Assembly (NCBI RefSeq): GCF_008016535.1
Contig: NZ_SAXY01000021.1
Location: 1-34,639, forward strand
DNA length: 34,639 bases
Direction: 5' to 3'
DNA from: Brachyspira pilosicoli
GTDB lineage: Bacteria > Spirochaetota > Brachyspiria > Brachyspirales > Brachyspiraceae
Made by a program: the position numbers and the translations under genes. Each line of letters starts with the position of its first letter. Positions within the stretch are counted from its first letter, which is position 1. This document shows, one piece after another, positions 26,093 through 34,639 of this stretch. The notes under the pieces were generated by a model. The model did no database searches. It saw nothing but the letters and a program-made list of their open reading frames with translations, and had not been told where the DNA came from.

Positions 26093-27904
26093 TTATTCTA
26101 ACATAGCCTTTATACTGTCAATCTCTTCATTGATTAAAAGCCATTCATTTTCTTTTTCTTCTATTAATTTCTTAACCTCTAATAATCTCTTACTCTTATC
26201 ATCATTATAGTCCTTCTCAAAGAACTTTAATATATCAATCTCCTCTTTTTTATAATCCTCTATTTCTTTCTCATATTTTTTTAACATAGATTCAGCCTTA
26301 GAAAGTCTATTTCTAATCTTTTTTCTTTCCTCATAATTGCTATTATTTTTTTCTATTGTATTTATCTCTTTAGTGTTATTAGCCTCTTGATATTCTAATT
26401 CTCTCTCCTCTTCCTCCAAAGCCTCCAAACGAACCTTATAAACATAAGCTTCATAATCACCATTATAAAGAGAGAGTTTTTTGTCTTTAACTTCTATTAT
26501 GGTATCAGCAAGAAGACTTGCAAAAGTTCTATCATGCGAAGTAAAAAATATAGTACCGCCATAATCACGCAGAGAATTAGCAAGTGCCTCAACTGTTTCA
26601 AAATCTAAATGGTTAGTAGGCTCGTCTAATATAAGCACATCGGCACATTGTGTAATAGCACAAAGTAAAGATAATCTTGCCATCTCGCCTCCGCTTAACA
26701 CCTTTACATCTTTATTAACATCTTCACCAGAAAATAAAAAACTTCCTAAAAGTGTTAAAAGCTCTTGAGTTAAAAGCCCCTGTTTGGCGTTTTTTTTCAA
26801 ATAAGAAAGCACATTATCATTAGCTGTAATGTTTTTATAAGTATCCTCTCCAAAATAGGCAAGCTTTATGCCATAAGAATAATTATAACTTCCAGATACA
26901 GGTTTAAGCCTTCCTGCTATAGTTCTTAAAAAAGTTGTTTTGCCTTCTCCATTTTCTCCAAGCACAGCAACTCTGCTTCCTCTAGGTATCTCCATTCTCC
27001 TGCTTGTTACCACCACCTTTTCACCATAGCCCACAGATAAATCATCAGATATAATGGCAAAACCTTTTTTAGATTCAACTTCAGGTAATCTTATTCTCAC
27101 ACTTTTTGCTGGATGATTAATCTCTATAGTTTTTAATTTCTCTATTTGTTTTATACGAGATTGCACAGCCTTTGCTTTTGATGCCTTATATCTAAATCTC
27201 TCGACAAATCTCTCTAAATGTGCCTTTCTCTCTTCTACATTTTTATTATATTTTTTTATTGTATATTCTTTCTCTTCTTTATATTCAAAATAATCTTCTA
27301 TATTGCCAGGAAAATAAGTAAGTTTACCCTTTTCTATTTCAACAGTTTTCTCGCAAGTGGTCTTCAAAAACTCTCTATCGTGCGAAACTATTAAAAAACC
27401 GCCATTATAATCCATTAAAAAGTTTTCTAAATCTATTAATGTATTTAAATCCAAAAAGTTTGAAGGTTCATCAAGTATTAAAAAATTAGGCTCTTCAAGC
27501 ATCATCTCAGCAAGCTTCACTCTCATTCTATAACCACTAGATAAACTTCCAATATTATAATTTACTTTTATATGGTCAATTCCAAATCTACTAGCTATCT
27601 TAGAACATTTCCAAGATTCCTTACCGCTAACCATTACAAGATAATCTATAGCCTTTTCGCTCTCATCAAAATCCCCCTGCTGACGAAGATATCCAATTCT
27701 CACATCATCTGAAAATATTATTTCTCCATCATCTGCCTCTTCAAGCCCCATAAGAATTTTTAAAAGCGTAGTCTTGCCTGCTCCATTTCTGCCTATCATG
27801 CCTATTTTAGATTTCTCCTCTATAAGCAAATTTACATTATCAAGCAAAACTCTGTCTATAAATCTCTTTGATATATTAACTATATTTATGATACTCTTAG
27901 CCAT
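26093..27904 (-). CDS. ABC-F family ATPase
   Basis: This soluble protein has two tandem ABC domains and no membrane segments, as in the ABC-F family (Uup, EttA, YdiF, antibiotic-resistance ribosome-protection factors). The first domain has GRNGAGKTT (38-46), a variant signature LSSGYRMRVKLAE and LILDEPSNFLD. The linker is charged (KAHLERFVERFRYKASKAKAVQSRIKQ). The second domain has GENGEGKTT, VLSGGEMARLSL and LILDEPTNHLD. A C-terminal Glu/Lys-rich coiled coil of about 90 residues resembles Uup-type tails. At 603 residues it is typical. It is first in a same-strand row with the amidohydrolase-like and bat genes (gaps of 56 and 45 bases). The exact subfamily cannot be set by eye. Confidence 0.9.
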   Translation of the reverse strand: MAKSIINIVNISKRFIDRVLLDNVNLLIEEKSKIGMIGRNGAGKTTLLKILMGLEEADDGEIIFSDDVRIGYLRQQGDFDESEKAIDYLVMVSGKESWKCSKIASRFGIDHIKVNYNIGSLSSGYRMRVKLAEMMLEEPNFLILDEPSNFLDLNTLIDLENFLMDYNGGFLIVSHDREFLKTTCEKTVEIEKGKLTYFPGNIEDYFEYKEEKEYTIKKYNKNVEERKAHLERFVERFRYKASKAKAVQSRIKQIEKLKTIEINHPAKSVRIRLPEVESKKGFAIISDDLSVGYGEKVVVTSRRMEIPRGSRVAVLGENGEGKTTFLRTIAGRLKPVSGSYNYSYGIKLAYFGEDTYKNITANDNVLSYLKKNAKQGLLTQELLTLLGSFLFSGEDVNKDVKVLSGGEMARLSLLCAITQCADVLILDEPTNHLDFETVEALANSLRDYGGTIFFTSHDRTFASLLADTIIEVKDKKLSLYNGDYEAYVYKVRLEALEEEERELEYQEANNTKEINTIEKNNSNYEERKKIRNRLSKAESMLKKYEKEIEDYKKEEIDILKFFEKDYNDDKSKRLLEVKKLIEEKENEWLLINEEIDSIKAMLE

Positions 27905-28000
27905 TTCTCTATTTAATTAAATACTTTATTTTTAATTCATTTTATTAGTAATTTAGTAAACAATTTTATAATAGTTTTTAAAATTATTCAATAACATAAA

Positions 28001-28036
28001 AATCATATTTAATCATATTATAAATTTAATCATATT
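28001..28036. repeat. Three copies of AATCATATT upstream of ABC-F and acyP
   Basis: AATCATATT occurs at 28001-28009, 28011-28019 and 28028-28036 in the 183-base gap between the divergent ABC-F and acylphosphatase genes. It could be an operator array or only AT-rich slippage. A TATAAT at 28066-28071 may be the -10 for acyP. Nothing else was seen in this gap. Confidence 0.35.
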
Positions 28037-28087
28037 TTAATAAAAATAAAAAATAAAAATAATTATATAATATCCGATAAAATATTT

Positions 28088-28366
28088 ATGTTTAGAGTTA
28101 ATATTTTATTAAAAGGCCGAGTTCAAGGCGTAGGTTTTAGATACTATGTTAAACAGACAGCAGATGCTATGAACATAGTAGGAAAAGTTTGGAACAATTA
28201 TGATGGTTCTGTAGAAATAGAAGCATATATAAAAACAAAAAATGAAATAGAAGATTTTGTTGCAAAAATGAAAAAAGGCTCTCCTATGTCTAGTGTAAAA
28301 GAATCTAATGTTGTAGTATTAGCTTGCGATCCTCCTGTAGAAGAACATTTTGAAATAGATAATTGA
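28088..28366 (+). CDS. acyP: Acylphosphatase
   Basis: This 92-residue enzyme hydrolyses acyl phosphates such as acetyl- or carbamoyl-phosphate. It has the signature GRVQGVGFRYYVKQTA, with the catalytic Arg in GFRYY, and the second motif KVWNNYDGSVEIEAY with the catalytic Asn. No ribosome-binding site is visible. A TATAAT about 17 bases upstream would leave a 5' leader of only about 10 bases, so initiation may be leaderless-like. The LysM gene begins 21 bases downstream and may be co-transcribed. Confidence 0.92.
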   Translation: MFRVNILLKGRVQGVGFRYYVKQTADAMNIVGKVWNNYDGSVEIEAYIKTKNEIEDFVAKMKKGSPMSSVKESNVVVLACDPPVEEHFEIDN

Positions 28367-28387
28367 ATTATATAATTAGGCGGTGTT

Positions 28388-30487
28388 ATGAAAAAATTGT
28401 TTCTTATATCTCTTTTTGCATCATTATTTTATAATTTTTCTTTTGCTTTAAATTATGTAGATTATAAAGTAGAAAATGGAGATACATTATACGGCATCGC
28501 TTTTGCTCATGATATGACTGCAAGTGAGTTTTTAAAACTAAATAAAATAAAAGATCCAGATTCATATAAATTAAAAGTTGGAGAAACTCTAAAGGTAAAA
28601 GAGAAAGGATATGATTTAGTATATGATGTTAAGGCTAAATCGTACGGACTTAAGCCAGAGAAAAAAAAGTCTTATACAGATTACAAAGTAAAAGATGGGG
28701 ATACTATACTTGGAATAGCTTTTTCTCATGGTATGAGTGCTAGTGAGTTTTGTACTATAAACAATATAGATGATTTCAATAAATATCAACTAAAGAAAGG
28801 TGAAATATTAAAAGTTGCAAATATTTCAAATACAGAAGAAGAAAAAATAAATCGTAATGTAGAAAATATAAAAAAAGAAATAGAGCAAAATAAATATGTA
28901 GATTATCAAGTAAAAGATGGAGATACTATTCTTGGCATAGCATTTTCGCATGGAATGAGTGCCAGCGAGTTTTGTGCTATAAACAATATAAAAGATTTTA
29001 ATAAGTATCAATTAAAAAAGGGCGAAATATTAAAAGTTGCCAATGCATCAAATATATCAAGAGAAGAAAATTTAAATAATAATAATAATAATAATACAGA
29101 AGAAAAAACAGAAATAAAAGAGCAAATAGAAAATAACTATACAGAATACAAAGTAAAAAATGGAGACACCCTTTACGGCATTGCATTCTCTCATGGTATG
29201 AGTGCTAATGAGTTTTTGAAGCTTAATAAAATAGACGATGCAAATAAATATAATCTTAAAATTGGAGAAACTCTAAAAGTAAAAGATAATAATAATTCTA
29301 ATATAGAAAGAGTAGAAAATAAAGATGTTGAAGAAATAGAAGAAAATAGAAATATATCAAAAGATAACAATAACTATATAGATTATAAAGTAAGAAATGG
29401 GGATACTCTCTACGGTATTGCTTTTGAAAATGATATGTCTGTTAGTGAGTTTTTAAAACTAAATAATATATCAAACCCTCTAACATACAAACTTAAAGTA
29501 GGTGAAATATTAAAAATTAATTCAAAAATACAAAATAAAGTAGATGCTTCAAGAACAACTAAAATATACAAAGTAAAAAGAGGAGATACTCTTGGTGCTA
29601 TAGCTATGAATAATTCTATGTCTTTAGACGAATTATTAAAATTAAACTCATTTAAAAAAGATTATGTATTAAAAATTGGCGACAACATAAAAGTATATGA
29701 TAAGATATCTGTAAAACTTGATAGCAACTCTATAGAAAAAGCTGACTACATAAAAATAGAAAGTTATAAAGTTAAAAGCGGTGACACTTTAAGTGAAATA
29801 GCAGTTGCTAAAAAAATGGATTTAGTAGAGCTTTATTCATTAAATGGATTAGATAATAATTATGTATTAAAAGTAGGCGATGTATTAAAAGTACATGGTG
29901 AAAGAGAAAAAATCAATAAAATTGTTATTTCTAATTACAAAGTAAAAAAAGGAGATACTTTATACTCTATAGCAAAAAATAATAAAATGGAATTAAAAAA
30001 ATTATTAGAGATAAACAATATAAAAGATGCTAATAAATATTCCTTACAGATTGGAGCTAATTTAAAAATAGAAACCATAAAAAGCGAATATGCAGATGAA
30101 ACTATACCAGATTCTTCATTTCAATGGCCTTATAGGGGTATAATAGTTGTTAGATATGGAGTTGACACATATAAACTTGCAAATAGAGGTATAAATATAT
30201 TAGGAGATATTGGAGATAAAGTGTTAGCTGCAGATTATGGTATTGTAGAATATGCTAATGATATTAGAGGATTTGGTAAAGTAGTTATAATAAAGCATAA
30301 AAATGGTTTTACAACTTCTTATGCTCATCTATCTAAAATAGCTGTAAAATTGGGTGATATAGTAAATAAAGGCGATTATATAGGCAATATAGGTGATACT
30401 GGCTTGGTTGATAAGAGTGAATTGTATTTCAAGATATCATACAGAGGAAGAGCTTTAGACCCTGTGAAACTACTTCCTAAAGACTAA
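28388..30487 (+). CDS. Eight-LysM protein with degenerate M23 (LytM) domain, NlpD-like
   Basis: A signal peptide (about 1-20) is followed by eight LysM peptidoglycan-binding repeats, each starting YKV..GDTL-like, spread over about residues 24-560. Repeats 2 and 3 are nearly identical (GDTILGIAFSHGMSASEFC and QLKKGEILKVAN in both). The C-terminal domain has the M23 fold markers GIVVRYG, GDKVLAADYGIVEYAN, GFGKVVIIKHKNGFTTSYAHLSK and VNKGDYIGNIGDTG. The zinc ligands are altered, though. The usual HxGxD reads N-R-G-I-N, and the final HxHFE reads ELYFK. This resembles NlpD/EnvC-type LytM factors, which activate amidases rather than cut peptidoglycan. Linkers between the early repeats are Asn/Glu-rich. 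Confidence 0.88.
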   Translation: MKKLFLISLFASLFYNFSFALNYVDYKVENGDTLYGIAFAHDMTASEFLKLNKIKDPDSYKLKVGETLKVKEKGYDLVYDVKAKSYGLKPEKKKSYTDYKVKDGDTILGIAFSHGMSASEFCTINNIDDFNKYQLKKGEILKVANISNTEEEKINRNVENIKKEIEQNKYVDYQVKDGDTILGIAFSHGMSASEFCAINNIKDFNKYQLKKGEILKVANASNISREENLNNNNNNNTEEKTEIKEQIENNYTEYKVKNGDTLYGIAFSHGMSANEFLKLNKIDDANKYNLKIGETLKVKDNNNSNIERVENKDVEEIEENRNISKDNNNYIDYKVRNGDTLYGIAFENDMSVSEFLKLNNISNPLTYKLKVGEILKINSKIQNKVDASRTTKIYKVKRGDTLGAIAMNNSMSLDELLKLNSFKKDYVLKIGDNIKVYDKISVKLDSNSIEKADYIKIESYKVKSGDTLSEIAVAKKMDLVELYSLNGLDNNYVLKVGDVLKVHGEREKINKIVISNYKVKKGDTLYSIAKNNKMELKKLLEINNIKDANKYSLQIGANLKIETIKSEYADETIPDSSFQWPYRGIIVVRYGVDTYKLANRGINILGDIGDKVLAADYGIVEYANDIRGFGKVVIIKHKNGFTTSYAHLSKIAVKLGDIVNKGDYIGNIGDTGLVDKSELYFKISYRGRALDPVKLLPKD

Positions 30488-30552
30488 TGATTAAATTAAA
30501 TATAGTATTTGTTTAATATTATTATAAATACGACTATAAAAAATACATATAT

Positions 30553-31305
30553 TTATAAACTATTTAAATCTACTTTTTCATTCATATAGCTTAATTTTTT
30601 TATAAGCTTTATATTTGAATTAATAAAAATTCTTTCTATATTATCATAATCCAAACTAGGCACAGATATATGTATTTTGCTTATTATGTTTGGAAGTTCA
30701 TTTTCATTTTCTTTCCAACCTATAATTTTGAATCTCATAATTTTTATGCCAAATTTATCTATTTCATTTTCAATATCAATTTTATTATTGTATTCTATTA
30801 AATATATAATAGAATGATTTTTATGAGCCAAAAAATAAGGCACTCTATAAATTGATGTACTTAAAAATATACAAAAACAACCAATAGCAGAAAGTATCCA
30901 TTCTCCAGAACCTATAACTATACCCAAACAAGCAGTAACCCACACAATAGCAGCAGTAGTTATTCCATGCAATTTACCTCTGTTTTGTATAATCATACCG
31001 GCACCTAAAAAACCAATACCCGAAACAATCTGTGCTGTAATTCTGCTGTAATCAGGCATAGAATATAATAATTTGCTTCCTATCTCCATCAATTGACTAT
31101 TTTGAATTAGTATAGTTTTTGCAAATATTTCTTCATAGCAAGATAATATAGCGGCCCCCATACATACGATACTTGTAGTTCTGCTTCCTATAGGCTTTTT
31201 ATGCTGAGCCCTCTCCCACCCTATTAAAGCACCAACCACATAAGCTACTAATATTCTTGTTGTTATTTCTAATATATTATAGTTTTCTGCAATCGTTTTT
31301 ACCAT
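30553..31305 (-). CDS. MgtC/SapB family membrane protein
   Basis: The N-terminal 150 residues hold four to five membrane helices with the family signature: ILVAYVVGALIGWERAQHKKPIGSRTTSIVCMGAAILS, in which the Arg/Glu/Asp pattern WERA and GSRTT is characteristic, followed by GIGFLGAGMII and GITTAAIVWVTACLGIVIGSG. The C-terminal 90 residues are soluble and ACT-like, as in longer MgtC/YhiD proteins. MgtC proteins affect magnesium homeostasis and, in pathogens, survival in the host through ATP synthase or phosphate transport. A true role here cannot be assigned. AGGAA precedes the start, and the gene follows the ankyrin gene by 29 bases. Confidence 0.85.
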   Translation of the reverse strand: MVKTIAENYNILEITTRILVAYVVGALIGWERAQHKKPIGSRTTSIVCMGAAILSCYEEIFAKTILIQNSQLMEIGSKLLYSMPDYSRITAQIVSGIGFLGAGMIIQNRGKLHGITTAAIVWVTACLGIVIGSGEWILSAIGCFCIFLSTSIYRVPYFLAHKNHSIIYLIEYNNKIDIENEIDKFGIKIMRFKIIGWKENENELPNIISKIHISVPSLDYDNIERIFINSNIKLIKKLSYMNEKVDLNSL

Positions 31306-31334
31306 ATTTTTAGTATTTCCTGTTTTACTATTTA

Positions 31335-32381
31335 TTACTGCTTCTTTTCAATGTAAGAGTCAAATAATTCTATCACATCTTTTCGTTTTTTTCTTGCTGC
31401 TAGTCTGTATGCAGTATTGTCATAATTATTTCTATCTGTAGGATTTGCTCCTGCTTTTAATAGCTCTTCTATAATGTTAATATCTGTACCAAATGTTTTG
31501 TAAATTGTTTTATTATACTCTTCTACCTTTTTCTCATATTGATACATTACAGAACGTATTAAAACACTGTTTCCATTTCTATCTCTAGCCTGAACATCTG
31601 CACCTAATTCTATTAATTTTTTTATATTGTTTAAATTGGCATCTTCTCTCTCTATTGAATACATTAAAACACTTTTCCCGCTATTAGTTTCATAAGAGTT
31701 TACATCAGCTCCTAGTTCTATTAAATTAAATACCATATTAGTATTATTGTTTTTTGCATTATAAATTAAAGCATCATTTAAATTAGTGGCTTCTGCTTCT
31801 ATTAACCTTTTTGTGATGTCTAAATCTTTGGATGCTGATAAAGGCGACTTTCTTATAGCACCCTCATAATTCCTATATACAAATAAAAAAGTTTCAGTAT
31901 TAACATTAGCTCCCATTTCTATTAAATAATTTATAGTGTTAATATCTCCGCCTTCACAAGCACTCACTAATGCACTATTAATGTCTTTTGCCCCCATATT
32001 GATAAGTTCTTGAACAATATCCAATTTTCCGCCAAAAGCAGCATAACTAATAGCAATATTATAATTACTAGCCCCAGCATTATTTAACTCTTTAGCTATA
32101 TCCCAATAGCCTTCCATACATGAAATATAAAAAGCCATATCAATATCTTTAGCTCCAAAATTAAGAAGCTCCATCACAATATCAATATTGCCATTCTTTG
32201 CAGCATACATTAAAGGTGTCATATTATATTTAGAATCAAATATATCTAAATTATACCCATCTCTTATTATATTTTTTATTTCTTCTATGTTGTTATCATT
32301 TATACTTTTCATTAAGTCATTGCTGCTTTGTGAAAATAAAATTGAAACATTAATTAAAATAAATACAATTACTTTTTTCAT
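31335..32381 (-). CDS. Secreted ankyrin-repeat protein
   Basis: A signal peptide (MKKVIVFILINVSILFSQ) is followed by about eight to nine ankyrin repeats with typical endings, for example NMTPLMYAAKNGNIDIVMELLNFGAK, GKLDIVQELINMGAK, NLNNIKKLIELGADVQARDRNGN and NIIEELLKAGANPTDRNNYDN. The repeats fill the whole protein, so it is probably an exported protein-binding scaffold. I prefer the start at 32381 with GGAT upstream. ATG at 32396 would add MDKCI, which is less signal-like. Partner proteins are unknown. Confidence 0.82.
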   Translation of the reverse strand: MKKVIVFILINVSILFSQSSNDLMKSINDNNIEEIKNIIRDGYNLDIFDSKYNMTPLMYAAKNGNIDIVMELLNFGAKDIDMAFYISCMEGYWDIAKELNNAGASNYNIAISYAAFGGKLDIVQELINMGAKDINSALVSACEGGDINTINYLIEMGANVNTETFLFVYRNYEGAIRKSPLSASKDLDITKRLIEAEATNLNDALIYNAKNNNTNMVFNLIELGADVNSYETNSGKSVLMYSIEREDANLNNIKKLIELGADVQARDRNGNSVLIRSVMYQYEKKVEEYNKTIYKTFGTDINIIEELLKAGANPTDRNNYDNTAYRLAARKKRKDVIELFDSYIEKKQ

Positions 32382-32504
32382 AATACACTTATCCATTATA
32401 TACTGTTATAATTATCGGAAAATAGACATAATATTAAAAAATATTTTTAATAATCACTTATAAAAATATCTTGTAATATGTATTATATATTTTATAATAA
32501 AAAA

Positions 32505-33146
32505 ATGATTAATATTATTTATGAAGATGAATATTTTTTGATAATTAATAAAGAAGCCGGCATAGAAGTAGATGATTCAATAATAAATATAATAAAAAAA
32601 GATTATCAAAATATAAAAGAACTTTTTTTGGTTCATAGATTAGATAAATATACTTCTGGAATACTCATACTTGCTAAAGATAATAATACAAAAACATATT
32701 TTGAAGATGCATTCAAAAATAGAAAAATTAATAAAGTGTATCATTCAATAGTTGAAGGAATACCCAAAAATATAAAAGGAACTATAAATATACAAATAGC
32801 AAAAGACATAAATAATTCAAATAAAAGAATGGCTGTAAAAAAAGGCGGTGAGCAAGCTATAACACATTATAAAGTATTAAAGAAGTTTAAATCGCATTCT
32901 CTATTAGAACTTAAACCAATCACAGGAAGAACTCATCAAATAAGAGTGCATCTATCTTATTTAGGAAATCCTATAATAGGTGATAAAATATATTCTAAAA
33001 ATGCAAAACTTTATAATATAAAAAGCTTTGCACTAATAGCTAAAGAAATACATTTTATACACCCCATAACTAAAAAAAATATAGATATAGAAATAAAATA
33101 CAATAAAGAATTTTTAAATAGCTTAAAAATTTTATCTAGTAAATAA
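32505..33146 (+). CDS. RluA-family pseudouridine synthase
   Basis: This enzyme isomerises uridine to pseudouridine in rRNA or tRNA. It has the catalytic motif VHRLDKYTSGILILAKD (Asp in RLD) and the C-terminal GRTHQIRVHLSYLGNPIIGD. The start at 32505 gives 213 residues beginning INIIYEDEYFLIINKEAG, the usual family opening. ATG at 32478 would add nine hydrophobic residues with no ribosome-binding site for either. There is no N-terminal S4 domain, as in RluA or RluC-short relatives, so the target site cannot be named. Its stop abuts the stop of the convergent homoserine dehydrogenase gene. Confidence 0.88.
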   Translation: MINIIYEDEYFLIINKEAGIEVDDSIINIIKKDYQNIKELFLVHRLDKYTSGILILAKDNNTKTYFEDAFKNRKINKVYHSIVEGIPKNIKGTINIQIAKDINNSNKRMAVKKGGEQAITHYKVLKKFKSHSLLELKPITGRTHQIRVHLSYLGNPIIGDKIYSKNAKLYNIKSFALIAKEIHFIHPITKKNIDIEIKYNKEFLNSLKILSSK

Positions 33147-34406
33147 TTAATGTCTTATTTTTGCTATAAATATATTTTCTATATCTTCAATAGTTTTTAT
33201 AGAATTAAGTATATTATTAATAGTAGTCTTTCTTAATACAAACATCATATTATTATCTTTGTTTAAAGTCTTATCTACATTAATTGCACTATTATTAAAA
33301 GCATTGATAAAAGAATCTATTTTGTTTTTTAAAGATTTAAATCTCACATAAAAATCTTCTTCTTTATCTCTAAAATCTTTTATTATTAAATCATTATTAT
33401 AATTAGTAAATCCTAAAATAGGAGAGAAAAGTTCATTGCTAATAGCTTTGTTTTTGGCAATAGATATAATATCTGAAACTATAGCACTGCTAGTATTAAT
33501 TCCGCCAGCACCTACTCCATAAAAGACATTATCCCCAGCAATATCACTAGTAATTTTAATAGCATTAAAACTATAACTTGTTCTAGCTAAAAAATTCCTA
33601 TCTTTTATAAAGCTAGGTATAACATAAACATATAAATTATTATCTTTATCTATACTTGCATCAGCAACAAGTTTTACAGTATATCCCAACCCCATAGCAA
33701 ATATAATATCATCTAATAAAATATTTCTTATTCCTCTAACATAAATATCTTTCATATTAATGATATTACAAAAAGCCATAGATGCTAAAATACATATTTT
33801 ATGTGCTGTATCTATACCATCTATATCAAATGTAGGGTCAGCCTCAGCATATCCTCTATCTTGTGCCTCTTTAAGAACAACATTAAAATCTATCTTTTGT
33901 TTAGTCATATTAGTAAGTATATAATTACAAGTACCATTTAATATACCATTAATAGATTCTATATTATCAGCAGTTAAACTCTCTTTCATAACTCTTATTA
34001 TAGGAATAGCACCAGCAACAGAAGCTTCAAACTCAATATCTGTTTTCCTGTCTTTTATTAACTCTTCAAGACTATTAGCCAATAATGCTTTATTTGCAGT
34101 AACAATAGGTTTATTAGATTTTATTATTAACTCTTTTGCTGTGGTCATTCCGCCAAGAACTTCTACTATAATGTCTATTTCATTATCATTTAATATATCA
34201 TTTAAATCTTCCGTTTTTATTTCTACATTATCAAGATATTCATCATGTTTTTCTTTTATATTTCTGCTGAATACTGTTTTTACTATTAATTTAAATCCGC
34301 TTCTTCTCTCTATATTCTTATTATTCGTTATAATAGTTTTTAAAGTAGCACTTCCAACATTGCCATATCCTGCAATTGCAATTTTTATTTCTTTACTTTC
34401 ATTCAT
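33147..34406 (-). CDS. hom: Homoserine dehydrogenase
   Basis: This enzyme reduces aspartate semialdehyde to homoserine, the branch toward threonine, methionine and (through threonine) isoleucine, so it feeds the ilv pathway encoded nearby. The 419-residue protein starts with a Rossmann site (IAIAGYGNVGSATLKTI), followed by VEVLGGMTTAKELI, KPIVTANKALLA, ILNGTCNYILTNM and the catalytic GYAEADPTFDIDGIDTAHK. The C-terminal 90 residues form an ACT-like domain that would bind threonine. It has its own promoter just upstream. The gene lies between rluA and an insertion element. Confidence 0.93.
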   Translation of the reverse strand: MNESKEIKIAIAGYGNVGSATLKTIITNNKNIERRSGFKLIVKTVFSRNIKEKHDEYLDNVEIKTEDLNDILNDNEIDIIVEVLGGMTTAKELIIKSNKPIVTANKALLANSLEELIKDRKTDIEFEASVAGAIPIIRVMKESLTADNIESINGILNGTCNYILTNMTKQKIDFNVVLKEAQDRGYAEADPTFDIDGIDTAHKICILASMAFCNIINMKDIYVRGIRNILLDDIIFAMGLGYTVKLVADASIDKDNNLYVYVIPSFIKDRNFLARTSYSFNAIKITSDIAGDNVFYGVGAGGINTSSAIVSDIISIAKNKAISNELFSPILGFTNYNNDLIIKDFRDKEEDFYVRFKSLKNKIDSFINAFNNSAINVDKTLNKDNNMMFVLRKTTINNILNSIKTIEDIENIFIAKIRH

Positions 34407-34453
34407 ATCAATCTCACTTTTAAATATAATAGAAATTTATTTGTTAACCTTTA

Positions 34454-34482
34454 AGTATATAAGACTATATAAAAAAAATCAA
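34454..34482 (-). promoter_or_regulatory. Promoter for hom
   Basis: On the minus strand TTGATT (34477-34482), 17 bases, TATACT (34454-34459), about 48 bases before the hom ATG. It lies only about 30 bases from the putative IS end at 34511, so the insertion left the promoter intact. Confidence 0.5.
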
Positions 34483-34510
34483 GTTACTATATATAGTTTT
34501 TGTTTAGGAG

Positions 34511-34532
34511 TGTGAGATATTGGACATTTTTT
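34511..34532. repeat. Possible left terminal repeat of the right-edge IS
   Basis: TGTGAGATATTGGACA begins at 34511, about 88 bases before the transposase ATG. Starting with TG and carrying a TGGACA core fits IS3-type ends. The other end is outside the window, and the sequence does not clearly match the IS end at 214-236, so the two edge elements may differ. Confidence 0.35.
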
Positions 34533-34598
34533 AGTATAAAAAAAGCAGTATCCTTGTTATAATATTTTGAACATAAAACAAATAAAAAGGATGCTACT

Positions 34599-34639
34599 AT
34601 GAAAAGAGATTATAGCACAGAATTTAAATTATTTATAGT
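34599..34639 (+). CDS. IS transposase OrfA, N-terminal fragment (IS3-like)
   Basis: ATG at 34599 follows AAAAGG and reads MKRDYSTEFKLFI to the window edge. It resembles the start of IS3-family OrfA helix-turn-helix proteins (MKxxYSxEFK...). Only 13 complete codons are visible, so family and integrity are uncertain. Confidence 0.6.
   Translation, partial: MKRDYSTEFKLFI

Noticed and set aside
30526-30550. Sequence similar to the leuD leader hairpin arm at 10628-10652
   Set aside because: The match is AT-rich, contains substitutions, and the pairing arm AGCCGTA is absent, so it is not called as a repeat copy.

Overview
The window is very AT-rich and reads as chromosome of an anaerobic spirochaete, most likely Brachyspira. 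This is inferred from base composition, gene content (Bat aerotolerance genes, secreted ankyrin and Asn-rich proteins, a LysM/LytM protein) and the style of the intergenic repeats. It has not been checked against a database. No rRNA, tRNA or CRISPR array was found. Both ends lie inside insertion sequences: a transposase C-terminus at 2-211 and a transposase N-terminus starting at 34599. The window may therefore be a contig bounded by repeats.

Layout. 212-2619 (+): a rhodanese gene broken by one frameshift, then dsbD. 2684-5569 (-): mcrC and mcrB, a type IV restriction pair. Divergent from mcrB is a small Asn-rich lipoprotein (5714-6289), and a bidirectional terminator closes that unit. 6381-8877 (-): rpiB, an acyl-ACP thioesterase, pgeF and a small coiled-coil gene. 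9004-17940 (-): the branched-chain amino acid cluster, transcribed ilvB-ilvN-ilvC-leuA-leuC-leuD-leuB. 18151-20176 (+): a phasin-like helical protein and a UbiB/ABC1 kinase. 20177-27904 (-): an ABC-F ATPase, an amidohydrolase-like protein and batB-batC-batD-batE. 28088-30487 (+): acylphosphatase and an eight-LysM protein with a degenerate M23 domain. 30553-34406: mgtC-like, ankyrin, rluA-like and homoserine dehydrogenase genes.

Main observations. (1) A well-placed but easily missed 24-codon ORF precedes ilvB. Ten of its last twelve codons are Ile or Leu, as expected for an attenuation leader peptide. It has its own promoter and Shine-Dalgarno sequence, and its Leu codons can pair with both its own and the ilvB ribosome-binding site. 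(2) The gaps ilvC/leuA, leuA/leuC and leuC/leuD are filled with modular hairpin repeats. Their stems differ in sequence between copies but stay complementary. A separate 122-bp nested inverted repeat lies just upstream of leuC. (3) The amidohydrolase between the ABC-F and bat genes has lost nearly all predicted metal ligands and looks like a pseudoenzyme. (4) Several consensus promoters can be read directly, including two perfect ones back to back between mcrB and the lipoprotein gene.
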